From the NCBI GenBank assembly GCA_902540265.1, contig CACBLW010000002.1, positions 1 to 64,000 on the forward strand: a stretch of DNA of 64,000 bases, in the 5' to 3' direction. The translations under genes were made by a program, and so were the position numbers. Position 1 is the first letter of the stretch, and every line of letters starts with the position of its first letter. The notes beneath the pieces were generated by a model, which had not been told where the DNA came from, made no database searches, and worked only from the letters and a program-made list of their open reading frames with translations. Of this stretch, positions 17,843 to 25,818 are shown one piece after another. The stretch comes from an uncultured Alphaproteobacteria bacterium. Its GTDB lineage: Bacteria > Pseudomonadota > Alphaproteobacteria > HIMB59 > GCA-002718135.

Positions 17843-19153
17843 ATGAAATACTCAATTAAAAGTCTAATAGTATTTGTTTCTTCATTATTTTTAAGTTTCT
17901 CTGCGTTTGCAGGAGGTCATGCTTATACTGGTCCAGATTTAACTGGACAAAAGGTAGTTATGTTTGGTCCTTGGTTGTCACCAGAGCAAGAAACAATGAG
18001 AGAAGTAGGTGCTATATTTGAAAAAGCTACTGGAGCTACATTTGAATATGGTGGTTCAGATAGTTTTGAACAACAAGTAATGATCGATTTAAAAGCTGGA
18101 AGTGCTGCTGATCTAGTTGTATTTCCACAACCTGGTCTAGCTGCAAACGCAGCAGCCATGGGAGGATTAGTTCCTCTTGGAGATGATATCAAGCAAATGG
18201 TTTTAGATAACTATGCTGCTGGTCAATCATGGGTTGATCTTTCAACTTATGCCGATGAAAACGGTAATGATCAGTTTAATGCAATTTTCTTTAGAACAAA
18301 CGTAAAAAGTTTGGTTTGGTATTCACCAGATAACTTTGAAGATAATGGTTATGAAGTTCCAGGAACAATGGAAGAGTTAATTGCACTAACAAGACAAATG
18401 GCATCAGATGGAAATACTCCATGGTGTATTGGTCTAGGTTCAGGTGCAGCAACTGGTTGGCCTGCAACTGACTGGATGGAAGATATCATGTTAAGAACAC
18501 ATACGCCTGATGTCTATGACATGTGGGTATCCAATGAAATGCCTTTTAATGATCCAAGGGTTATTGAAGCAATGAATTTCTTTGGAACTTTTGCGTTGAA
18601 TGACAAGTTTGTAAATGGTGGATCTAAAGCAGTAGCAACTACTGATTTTAGAGATGCTCCAAATGGACTTTTCACTTCACCTGCAGAATGTATGATGCAC
18701 AGACAAGCTAGTTTTATACCTGCATTCTTCCCTGAAGGTGTAGAAGCTGGTGTTGACTATGATTTCTTTTATTTCCCTGCATATGCAACTAAAGATTTAG
18801 GAACTCCTGTACTTGGAGCTGGTACATTAGTAGCGGCTACTAATGATAACCAAGCAACAATAGAGTTCATTAAATTCTTAATGCATCCTGAAGCTCATGA
18901 ATATTGGATGGCTAAAGGTGGTTTCCTGACTCCTCACAAAGGTGTTGATGGAAGTAAATATGCTAGTGAAACTTTTAGAAAACTAGGTGAAATTTTAACA
19001 GGCGCAACAACGTTTAGATTTGATGCGTCAGACTTAATGCCTGGTGCTATTGGTGCTGGAACTTTCTGGACTGGTATGGTTGACTATACTAACGGAAAAT
19101 CTGCCCAAGATGTAGCAGATGCGATCCAAGATAGTTGGGACGCAATTAAGTAA
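17843..19153 (+). CDS. aglE: Alpha-glucoside ABC transporter binding protein, AglE-like
   Basis: The protein has 436 residues. A signal peptide (MKYSIKSLIVFVSSLFLSFSAFA) is followed by a family 1 extracellular solute-binding protein: VMFGPWLSPEQETMREVGAIFEKATG, DLKAGSAADLVVFPQPG, and PWCIGLGSGAATGWPATDWMEDIMLR. This pattern, with the long AglG-type permease downstream, matches the rhizobial AglE system for sucrose, maltose and trehalose. The track ORF starts 17 codons early; aggagg at 17833-17838 places the true ATG at 17843. A strong terminator-like hairpin follows before aglF. Confidence 0.88.
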   Translation: MKYSIKSLIVFVSSLFLSFSAFAGGHAYTGPDLTGQKVVMFGPWLSPEQETMREVGAIFEKATGATFEYGGSDSFEQQVMIDLKAGSAADLVVFPQPGLAANAAAMGGLVPLGDDIKQMVLDNYAAGQSWVDLSTYADENGNDQFNAIFFRTNVKSLVWYSPDNFEDNGYEVPGTMEELIALTRQMASDGNTPWCIGLGSGAATGWPATDWMEDIMLRTHTPDVYDMWVSNEMPFNDPRVIEAMNFFGTFALNDKFVNGGSKAVATTDFRDAPNGLFTSPAECMMHRQASFIPAFFPEGVEAGVDYDFFYFPAYATKDLGTPVLGAGTLVAATNDNQATIEFIKFLMHPEAHEYWMAKGGFLTPHKGVDGSKYASETFRKLGEILTGATTFRFDASDLMPGAIGAGTFWTGMVDYTNGKSAQDVADAIQDSWDAIK

Positions 19154-19166
19154 CTTTTCTATTATG

Positions 19167-19203
19167 AACAGGCGAACAATTAACTTGTTCGCCTGTTTTT
19201 TTT
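19167..19203 (+). terminator. Intrinsic terminator/attenuator between aglE and aglF
   Basis: A perfect 13-bp stem (aacaggcgaacaa / ttgttcgcctgtt) with a 5-nt loop (ttaac) is directly followed by a run of eight or more T residues. It starts 14 nt after the aglE stop, and aglF starts at 19220. It is the strongest intrinsic-terminator signature in the window and lies inside the operon, as expected for partial termination that leaves aglE mRNA in excess. Confidence 0.85.
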
Positions 19204-19219
19204 ATATATTTAATCACTA

Positions 19220-20203
19220 ATGACCATCCTGAATTTAGTATTTATTGTTTTTTTAGGAATATTATTTTTCATAGCCTACTTTCATATCTCAAATTATATT
19301 TTAGATACTTATGGTAACAAAACACTGAAAAGATATAATTTTGAAAATTCTATAAGGGTCATAGTTTTTATAACACCCGCATTTATTGTTTTATTTATTT
19401 TTATTTTATATCCAGTGTTTGAAACTGTCAGGCTTAGCTTTTATGATAAATTTGGAAGAGAATTTGTCGGACTATACAATTACAAATGGGCAATTAATGA
19501 TCCTGAATTTAGAAGAAGTATATTAAATAATTTAGTATGGTTACTTGTAGTCCCAACATTAAGCACTTTTTTTGGATTAGTAATTGCTAACTTAGCTGAT
19601 AGAATTTGGTGGGGTTCAATTGCAAAATCTATAATATTTATGCCTATGGCAATATCATTTGTAGGAGCTGGTGTAATTTGGAAATTTATTTATGAATATA
19701 GAGGACCTGAGAATACACAAATTGGATTACTTAATGCAATAATTGTTTCTCTTGGTTATGAGCCACAAGCATGGTTAACAATACCTATGTGGAATAATTT
19801 CTTTTTAATGGCTATTATGATTTGGATACAAACTGGATTAGCTTTAGTTATTTTTAGTGCTGCATTAAGAAGCATACCTAAGGAAATGCTTGAAGCTGCA
19901 AGAATTGACGGAGCTAGTGAGTTAAAAATATTTTTTTCAATTATAATTCCTTATTTAGAACAAACGATACTTGTGATTTGGACCTTAATTACAATAATTG
20001 TTTTAAGAATATTTGATATTATTTTTGCTATGACTAATGGTGAATGGCAAACCGGAGTCTTAGCAAACTTAATGTACGACTGGATGTTTAGAGGTGGTGG
20101 TGACTCGGGAAGAGGAAGTGTTTTAGCAATTGTTATTATGATTGGTGTAATACCAATCTTAGCATGGAATTTGTACAAACATAGACAGGAGCAAAAAATA
20201 TAA
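19220..20203 (+). CDS. aglF: Alpha-glucoside ABC transporter permease, AglF-like
   Basis: The protein has 327 residues with an N-terminal helix, then the MalF-type core: VFITPAFIVLFIFILYPVFETVRLSFYD, WLLVVPTLSTFFGLVIANLADR, and the EAA loop EMLEAARIDGASELKIFFSIIIP that contacts the ATPase. Its end overlaps the start of aglG by one base (TAATG). It is an inner-membrane channel subunit of the AglEFGK importer. The weak context around its ATG and the terminator upstream suggest lower expression than aglE. Confidence 0.9.
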   Translation: MTILNLVFIVFLGILFFIAYFHISNYILDTYGNKTLKRYNFENSIRVIVFITPAFIVLFIFILYPVFETVRLSFYDKFGREFVGLYNYKWAINDPEFRRSILNNLVWLLVVPTLSTFFGLVIANLADRIWWGSIAKSIIFMPMAISFVGAGVIWKFIYEYRGPENTQIGLLNAIIVSLGYEPQAWLTIPMWNNFFLMAIMIWIQTGLALVIFSAALRSIPKEMLEAARIDGASELKIFFSIIIPYLEQTILVIWTLITIIVLRIFDIIFAMTNGEWQTGVLANLMYDWMFRGGGDSGRGSVLAIVIMIGVIPILAWNLYKHRQEQKI

Positions 20204-21342
20204 TGAAGAAATTTTCAATATCATCTTTATTATCTCAACTATTACTCCTCTTATTTGTTATTATATGGATTATTCCTACATTTGGTCTGTTTATTAGCTC
20301 TTTAAGAGATAAAGATTTATTAGCTATAAGTGGATGGTGGACTTCCTTAACTACTACAGAAGTAAATGAAATTTATAGAATGTCAGGAATGGAAAGCCAA
20401 ATTGAAGAAGATGGTTATTTCAAAATTAAAGGAAAGTTATTTGAAGATAATTCGGGAAAAAAAATAGAAAGTTTTGGAATTACTTCGAAGAAAATTAATG
20501 AATTTAATATTGGTGATGTCGCAATTTTTAAAGATGAAAGTGAAGTGCTTCTTGATGAAGATGGAAATTATGAATGGCGATCAAGAACAGAATTTAAAAA
20601 GAAAAAAGGTAAGAGATTATTTACTACATCATTAAGTCCTCCTGCATTTACTTTTGAAAATTACAGAGAAGTTTTATTCAAAGAAGGAATTGGCAGAGCT
20701 TTTGTTAATACAATGGCAGTAGCATTACCTTCAACACTAATTCCTCTAATAATATGCTCTTTCTTTGCATATTCCTTAACTTGGATGAAATTTTATGGAA
20801 GAGATACTTTATTAGCAATAATAATTGCGTCTCTTGTTGTTCCTCTTCAAATGTCTCTAATACCAATACTAACAATCTATAATGATTTTGGAGCATTATT
20901 TGGAGTAGCGGCTAAGTCCTATCCCGGTGTTTGGATGGCACATACTGGTTTTGGATTAGCCTCAACTACTTTTCTATTAAGAAATTTTTTAAAAAGCTTA
21001 CCTAATGAAATGATGGAGGCTGCTAAAGTTGATGGTGCTTCTCATTATGATATTTTTTTACGCATAATTATTCCTCTTTCGATACCAGCTTTTGCTTCAA
21101 TATTTATTTTACAATTTTTATGGTGTTGGAATGATCTTTTAGTGGGATTAGTATTTTTAGATCAGGTTCCAAGTGAAATAATATTAACTGCAAAATTAAA
21201 AGAATTACTTGGATCTAGAGGTGAAAATTGGGAAATTTTAACTACTGGTGCTTTTGTATCAATGACTGTACCTTTATTTATCTTTTTTGCCTTACAGAGA
21301 TATTTTATACGAGGTTTAGTAGCTGGATCAGTTAAAGGGTAA
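20203..21342 (+). CDS. aglG: Alpha-glucoside ABC transporter permease, AglG-like with periplasmic insertion
   Basis: The protein has 379 residues, about 100 more than ordinary MalG-type permeases. The extra residues lie between the first helix (about residues 12-30) and the core as a hydrophilic insertion (about 45-145, including GYFKIKGKLFEDNSGK). This insertion is the characteristic feature of AglG. The core has LRNFLKSLPNEMMEAAKVDGASHYDIFLR (EAA loop) and ends in RYFIRGLVAGSVKG. It pairs with AglF in the membrane. The insertion probably faces the periplasm and the binding protein, which is inference. Confidence 0.9.
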   Translation: MKKFSISSLLSQLLLLLFVIIWIIPTFGLFISSLRDKDLLAISGWWTSLTTTEVNEIYRMSGMESQIEEDGYFKIKGKLFEDNSGKKIESFGITSKKINEFNIGDVAIFKDESEVLLDEDGNYEWRSRTEFKKKKGKRLFTTSLSPPAFTFENYREVLFKEGIGRAFVNTMAVALPSTLIPLIICSFFAYSLTWMKFYGRDTLLAIIIASLVVPLQMSLIPILTIYNDFGALFGVAAKSYPGVWMAHTGFGLASTTFLLRNFLKSLPNEMMEAAKVDGASHYDIFLRIIIPLSIPAFASIFILQFLWCWNDLLVGLVFLDQVPSEIILTAKLKELLGSRGENWEILTTGAFVSMTVPLFIFFALQRYFIRGLVAGSVKG

Positions 21343-21445
21343 ATTCTAAAAAGTATTGATTTTTAAATAAATATACTTTTAAATGTAAATATATTTGTAT
21401 GATGATGTATTCATACACTTGAAAGATCGCTCAAAGGAGGATGAA

Positions 21446-22525
21446 GTGGCAGATATAAATATAAATACTGTTAATAAATATTTTGGAGACGTCCATGTAA
21501 TAAAGGATGTTTCTCTTGATATAAAAAGCCAATCATTTACAGTTCTAGTTGGTCCAAGTGGTTGTGGTAAATCAACTATGTTAAGAATGATAGCAGGACT
21601 GGAAGACATAAATTCAGGTACAATTTCAATTGATGGTCAAATAGTAAATGATTTACCGCCAAAGCAAAGAAATATTGCAATGGTGTTTCAATCGTATGCA
21701 TTATACCCTCACATGACTGTATTTGATAATATGGCTTTTGGTTTGAAATTAGAAAAAAGATCAAAAGATGAAATTAATGAAAGAGTTAATGAGGCAGCAA
21801 GAATTCTTCAAATAGAAGATTATCTTCAAAGAAAACCAAAACAACTTTCAGGTGGTCAAAGACAGCGTGTTGCTATTGGAAGAGCAATTACAAGAAAGCC
21901 AAAAGTTTTCTTATTTGATGAACCACTTTCAAACCTTGATGCTGCATTAAGGGTTCAAATGAGAGTTGAGTTAGCAAAACTGCATAATGAACTAGAAGCA
22001 ACAATGATCTATGTAACACACGATCAGACAGAAGCTATGACTTTAGCTGATGATATTGTTGTACTTGATACAGGTATAGTTTCACAAAAAGGATCACCGC
22101 TAGAACTTTATGATAGACCAAATAATATGTTCGTAGGTGGATTTATTGGATCGCCAAAAATGAACTTTATTTCAAGTAAGATATTAAGCAAAAGTTCTGA
22201 TGCTACAGAAGTTGATATTATGGGAATGTCAAAAATATCAGTCTCTAAAATGTCAGCGTCATCCTCAGAGGGTGATTCGGTAACTTTAGGTATTAGACCT
22301 GAGCACTTAGTAGTAAATGGTGATGCGGATGGATCTTGGGAAAGTAAAGTATTTGTTGTCGAAAAGCTTGGTGACGTTTCTTATCTATACCTTGAAAAAG
22401 ATGGAGAGCCATTAGTTGCTGAAACTGAAGGACATTCTGAAATCAAAGTTGGTGATACTGTAAAAGTAGGATTCCCTGCTGGAAGGTGTCAATTATTTGA
22501 TAGTTCAGGTGAAGCATTTAAATAA
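21446..22525 (+). CDS. aglK: Sugar ABC transporter ATP-binding protein, AglK/UgpC/MsmX-like
   Basis: The protein has 359 residues with Walker A GPSGCGKST, signature LSGGQRQRVAIGRA, Walker B VFLFDEPLSNLDA, switch THDQTEAMTLAD and a C-terminal TOBE regulatory domain (GIRPEHLVV). The track start (TTG at 21395) is too early. The GTG at 21446 (MADININTVNKYFGD) is preceded five nt upstream by a perfect aaaggagg at 21433-21440. ATPases of this type often energise several CUT1 importers, which matters because the amino-sugar importer at 32149-35170 has none nearby. A terminator hairpin follows at 22542. Confidence 0.93.
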   Translation: MADININTVNKYFGDVHVIKDVSLDIKSQSFTVLVGPSGCGKSTMLRMIAGLEDINSGTISIDGQIVNDLPPKQRNIAMVFQSYALYPHMTVFDNMAFGLKLEKRSKDEINERVNEAARILQIEDYLQRKPKQLSGGQRQRVAIGRAITRKPKVFLFDEPLSNLDAALRVQMRVELAKLHNELEATMIYVTHDQTEAMTLADDIVVLDTGIVSQKGSPLELYDRPNNMFVGGFIGSPKMNFISSKILSKSSDATEVDIMGMSKISVSKMSASSSEGDSVTLGIRPEHLVVNGDADGSWESKVFVVEKLGDVSYLYLEKDGEPLVAETEGHSEIKVGDTVKVGFPAGRCQLFDSSGEAFK

Positions 22526-22541
22526 TAGAATCGTATTAATT

Positions 22542-22577
22542 ATTGCCCCTAATATAAGGGGCAATACATCCCTTTTT
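22542..22577 (+). terminator. Intrinsic terminator of the agl operon
   Basis: attgcccct and aggggcaat form a perfect 9-bp stem around a 6-nt loop, 17 nt after the aglK stop. Six T residues follow after acatccc. The T run is not immediately adjacent, so termination may be moderate. Confidence 0.65.
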
Positions 22578-22604
22578 TAAAAATTTTCAATAAATATCAT
22601 AAAT

Positions 22605-22686
22605 TTAAACTAAAATAAAAACGGGCAGAGGTTTCATATTATTTCCTCCTATAAGAAGTATTCCTCTTATAAAACTTTTCTGCCCA
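22605..22686 (-). ncRNA. Structured element with exposed SD-AUG, also the glpD terminator
   Basis: On the minus strand an outer stem gggcaga/tctgccc (22679-22685 with 22623-22629) encloses a gttt/aaac segment and an inner stem tataaga/tcttata (22665-22671 with 22650-22656). A 15-nt one-sided bulge reads ggaggaaataatatg, and gttttt follows the outer stem. The fold therefore looks like an elaborate intrinsic terminator for glpD. Its bulge reproduces the AGGAGG-AUG signature of the binding-protein genes and would start a 10-codon ORF (MKPLPVFILV). The plus strand would instead expose uuuccuccu, an anti-SD sequence. Which strand, if any, makes a stable small RNA cannot be told. Confidence 0.4.
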
Positions 22687-22720
22687 CCAAATTTGAAAAG
22701 TTGTTTAAGAGGGATACCAA

Positions 22721-23872
22721 TTATAGTTTTTGTTTAGCAGTCCAAGTATTTTCCTTATTTATTGGAATGTGTTTATTAAGAGTTAAAAGAACATTTTCAG
22801 CTAATTTCCTGTATGTTGTTAATTTTCCCCCATAAATGCTTAGTAAAGGTGCTTGTGAACCATCCTCATTTAAATCAAATATATAGTCTCTAGTAACTTT
22901 TGATGCTTCTTTGAAATCTTCAATAAGTGGTCTAATTCCAGAATAAGAATTTACAATATCATCTCTCGTTATTTGTTTAATGAAATATTTATTTACTGAA
23001 TTTAATAAATAATCAATTTCACTTTCATCAATTTTTGGGTTTTCTGGTGAAACAACTTCTGTTTCGGTAGTACCAATAAGAGAATATTCATCTTTATAAG
23101 GTATGACAAAAATTATTCTGTTATCTTCATTTTGTAAAGTGAAAGCTTTTTTCTGACTATATAGACTTTTAGTTATTATGTGACTACCTTTTACAAGTCG
23201 AATTGATTTTTTTGAATTTAATTTAATGACATTGCTTAAGACTTCATTTATCCAAGGCCCGGCAGCATTTATAAGTATTTTAGATTGAAGTATAGTTTTA
23301 TCATCTAAAGTTATATCCCAAGTATTTTTATTTCGTTTTGCTTCTATTACTTTTCTATTTTGAATAATCCTAGCACCTTTTTTCTTTGCATCTTCAACAT
23401 TTAACTGAACAAGTTTTTTATCATCAACTTGTAAATCATAATATTGGAAACCAATTTTAAATTGATCTTTTAAAATATTTGGCATTTCCTTTTTAATATT
23501 TACAGTTGAAGATTTTGGTATAGTTATTTTACCACCAATATTATCGTATAAAAATAATCCTAATTTAATTAACCATTTAGGTCTTAAAGATTTTTGATAA
23601 GGTATAATAAAAGGTAATGGTGTTGTTATATTACTGGCAATTTTTTTAATTACTTCTCTTTCCTTGAGAGATTCACGTACAAGGCGAAATTCATAATTTT
23701 CAAGATACCTTAATCCACCATGTATTAATTTTGTAGACCAGGACGAGGTTGCTGAACCAACTTTGTTTTTTTCAACTAAACAAACTTTTAAATTTCTGCC
23801 TGATGCATCTCTAACAATTCCAGCACCATTAATCCCTCCGCCAATAACTAAAATATCAAAAGTTTCATTCAT
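22721..23872 (-). CDS. glpD: FAD-dependent glycerol-3-phosphate dehydrogenase, short form lacking the C-terminal domain
   Basis: The protein has 383 residues; typical GlpD has about 500. The FAD-binding start is DILVIGGGINGAGIVRDASGR, followed by the GlpD signature SSWSTKLIHGGLRYLENYEFRLVRESLKER and SIYGGKLTTYRKLAEN. The sequence stops after ENTWTAKQKL, exactly where the linker to the C-terminal helical DAO_C domain normally begins. The catalytic FAD domain looks complete. It oxidises glycerol-3-phosphate to DHAP at the membrane. The gene follows a HAD phosphatase gene after 7 nt on the same strand. Whether the short form is functional or recently truncated is open. Confidence 0.85.
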   Translation of the reverse strand: MNETFDILVIGGGINGAGIVRDASGRNLKVCLVEKNKVGSATSSWSTKLIHGGLRYLENYEFRLVRESLKEREVIKKIASNITTPLPFIIPYQKSLRPKWLIKLGLFLYDNIGGKITIPKSSTVNIKKEMPNILKDQFKIGFQYYDLQVDDKKLVQLNVEDAKKKGARIIQNRKVIEAKRNKNTWDITLDDKTILQSKILINAAGPWINEVLSNVIKLNSKKSIRLVKGSHIITKSLYSQKKAFTLQNEDNRIIFVIPYKDEYSLIGTTETEVVSPENPKIDESEIDYLLNSVNKYFIKQITRDDIVNSYSGIRPLIEDFKEASKVTRDYIFDLNEDGSQAPLLSIYGGKLTTYRKLAENVLLTLNKHIPINKENTWTAKQKL

Positions 23873-23879
23873 GCATATA

Positions 23880-24470
23880 TTAAATAAATCTATTAATTTC
23901 GTGGATTATTATTTCAGGGTCAGTTAAATGTATAGTTAAAAAACCAAGTTTCTTTGCAGCCTCAATATTCTCTTTTTTATCATCAATAAACACAGTTTCC
24001 TCTGGAATTAGATTAAAACGACTTTTAGCTAACTTATATATTTCAGCATTAGGTTTAACCAATTTTTCTTTTCCAGATATTATTAGGCCATCAAATTTAT
24101 TTAAGAATGGATATTTTTTATCCATATCTTGAAATGTTTCCCAAGACCAGTTTGACAAAACATAACACTCATATTTTTTATTTTTTAAATCATCTAAAAC
24201 ATCAACTGAATACTGAAAGATTTTTCTAAACATTTTATGATGATTTTTATAATATAATTTAATTTTATCTTCATAATCAGGATAAGTTTTTATTAAATCA
24301 GTTTCTGCATCTTTTATAAGTCTTCCAGCATCTTGTTGGATATTCCATTCATCATTGCAAATATTATTGAGAAAATAGTCTCTTTCTTCTTTGTCTTCAA
24401 TTATATCTTTATAAAAATAATGAGGATCCCAATCAAAAAAAACGCCACCTAAATCAAAAAGAAATTTCAT
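23880..24470 (-). CDS. HAD-superfamily phosphatase (YihX-like HAD-IA)
   Basis: The protein has 196 residues. Motif I is FDLGGVFFDWD with the nucleophilic aspartate, motif II is VLSNWSWE, the conserved lysine lies in SGKEKLVKPNAEIY, and motif IV is VFIDDKKENIEAAKKLG. The alpha-helical cap of subclass IA lies between motifs I and II. It probably dephosphorylates a small sugar or polyol phosphate. Its position directly upstream of glpD and divergent (32 nt) from a glycerate-kinase-like gene suggests triose or glycerol metabolism, but the substrate is not visible. Confidence 0.87.
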   Translation of the reverse strand: MKFLFDLGGVFFDWDPHYFYKDIIEDKEERDYFLNNICNDEWNIQQDAGRLIKDAETDLIKTYPDYEDKIKLYYKNHHKMFRKIFQYSVDVLDDLKNKKYECYVLSNWSWETFQDMDKKYPFLNKFDGLIISGKEKLVKPNAEIYKLAKSRFNLIPEETVFIDDKKENIEAAKKLGFLTIHLTDPEIIIHEINRFI

Positions 24471-24502
24471 GTATAAGTATTTTGTTTATAAATAAATATT
24501 AA

Positions 24503-25363
24503 ATGAGTGCATTAATAGACTATATTCAAATAGAAATACACAAAACATATAATAAAAAATATTCCAAAAAGTACATAGAAGATAAATTAATTCCAATCAT
24601 AAATTATATTTGCTCTAGTAAATCAAAAAAATTCCTATTTGGAGGCTCTCAAGGTATTGGAAAGTCATCATTTATTAATATTATCTCTAAAACTATAGAA
24701 AAATTTTATAATAAGAAAATTCTTTTGCTTAGTTTAGATAATTATTATTTATCAAGAAAACAACGATTACAATTATCAAAAAAAATACATCAATTGTTAA
24801 TAACTCGAGGTGTTCCAGGAACACATGATATTGAAAAATTATTTAAAAATATAAAACAATTCAATAAAAGTAAATACCCTATCACAACCCCTCTATTTGA
24901 TAAGTTGATTGATGATACGACAAAATCAACTAAAATAAATAAAACTAAATGTGATATTCTTTTCTTAGAAGGTTGGTGTTGTGGAAGTTCAGAAATTCCA
25001 AAAAAGATTCTTCATAAAAATATAAATAATTTAGAAAAAATTAAAGATCCAAAATATCGATGGAGAAATTTCTATAACAATAAATTAAAATTAGAATATA
25101 AAAAATTATTTAAATTATTTGATGAACTTATTTTTTTGAAAACATCCTCTTTTGATAATGTTTTCAAATGGCGGTTAAAGCAGGAAAAAACTAATCAATC
25201 AAAAAACAAAAAATCAAAAAGAATGACTTCAAATGAAATTAAATATTTTGTTCAACATTATGAGAAAATAACTAAATGGATGATGAAGGATCTAAATAAA
25301 AAAGCTCAGATCGTTATTAAATTTGAAAAAAATCATAAAATTTCTTCAATAAATTTTAACTAG
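24503..25363 (+). CDS. P-loop kinase of the D-glycerate 3-kinase-like family
   Basis: The protein has 286 residues. The P-loop is FGGSQGIGKSSF, followed by LLSLDNYYLSRKQR and the family signature TRGVPGTHDIEKLF, which is typical of GLYK/YggC-type glycerate kinases in the phosphoribulokinase/uridine-kinase superfamily. DILFLEGWCCGS is the Walker B-like block. It would phosphorylate glycerate or a related small acid. It is highly lysine- and asparagine-rich in keeping with base composition. It is divergent from the HAD gene and convergent with the ICMT-like gene, sharing the CTAG of the two stop codons. Confidence 0.82.
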   Translation: MSALIDYIQIEIHKTYNKKYSKKYIEDKLIPIINYICSSKSKKFLFGGSQGIGKSSFINIISKTIEKFYNKKILLLSLDNYYLSRKQRLQLSKKIHQLLITRGVPGTHDIEKLFKNIKQFNKSKYPITTPLFDKLIDDTTKSTKINKTKCDILFLEGWCCGSSEIPKKILHKNINNLEKIKDPKYRWRNFYNNKLKLEYKKLFKLFDELIFLKTSSFDNVFKWRLKQEKTNQSKNKKSKRMTSNEIKYFVQHYEKITKWMMKDLNKKAQIVIKFEKNHKISSINFN

Positions 25364-25818
25364 AAAAAAATCCATCTTTTAACTGAATTACAATATCTTT
25401 CAAATTCATCACCAAATTTATCTTTTAAATATTTTTCCTCTTCATATATTACAAAATTATTTAACCAAAAAAATAATCCTATAGAACAGATAAAATACAT
25501 AATGTTTTCAAAAGTAAGAAACATACCAAAATGAAATAAAACAAAACATAGATAAATTGGATTTCTAGAGTAAGCATAAATTCCAGTTTTTATAATTCTA
25601 TTTGTTTCAGTTTGAGGAGGTAATTTTTCTTCATGTGCATTAAATGCATTTCTTGAGGAAAAAAAAACAATTGGCATTAAAATTATAATTAATAATCCAA
25701 AAAGATTAAGAATATATAGCAGTGGATATTTAGGAAAGATAAATTCTCCAATAATATAAGCGGCTATCAAAAGATAAACTGAAATATAAAGTGGATTTCC
25801 TTTTACATCTGGCCCCAT
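25360..25818 (-). CDS. Isoprenylcysteine carboxyl methyltransferase (ICMT)-like membrane protein
   Basis: The protein has 152 residues and four to five hydrophobic segments. The C-terminal half contains the ICMT/PEMT-type SAM-binding block GIYAYSRNPIYLCFVLFHFG and the terminal EEEKYLKDKFGDEFERYCNSVKRW. Bacterial members methylate unknown lipids or small hydrophobic acceptors. It is the last gene of the long amino-sugar operon: the preceding HAD gene ends at 25819, directly before its ATG at 25818. There is no obvious functional reason for a membrane methyltransferase there, and it may simply be carried along. Confidence 0.85.
   Translation of the reverse strand: MGPDVKGNPLYISVYLLIAAYIIGEFIFPKYPLLYILNLFGLLIIILMPIVFFSSRNAFNAHEEKLPPQTETNRIIKTGIYAYSRNPIYLCFVLFHFGMFLTFENIMYFICSIGLFFWLNNFVIYEEEKYLKDKFGDEFERYCNSVKRWIFF

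Noticed and set aside
20203-21342. AglG-like permease as a fusion or frameshift product because of its extra 100 residues
   Set aside because: The insertion is the known hallmark of AglG-type permeases and the frame is intact.
22605-22722. Continuation of glpD by frameshift (an open frame from the glpD end to MKPLPVFILV)
   Set aside because: A shifted frame stays open for about 39 codons, but the residues do not resemble the DAO_C domain, and the region is better explained by the nested hairpin structure.
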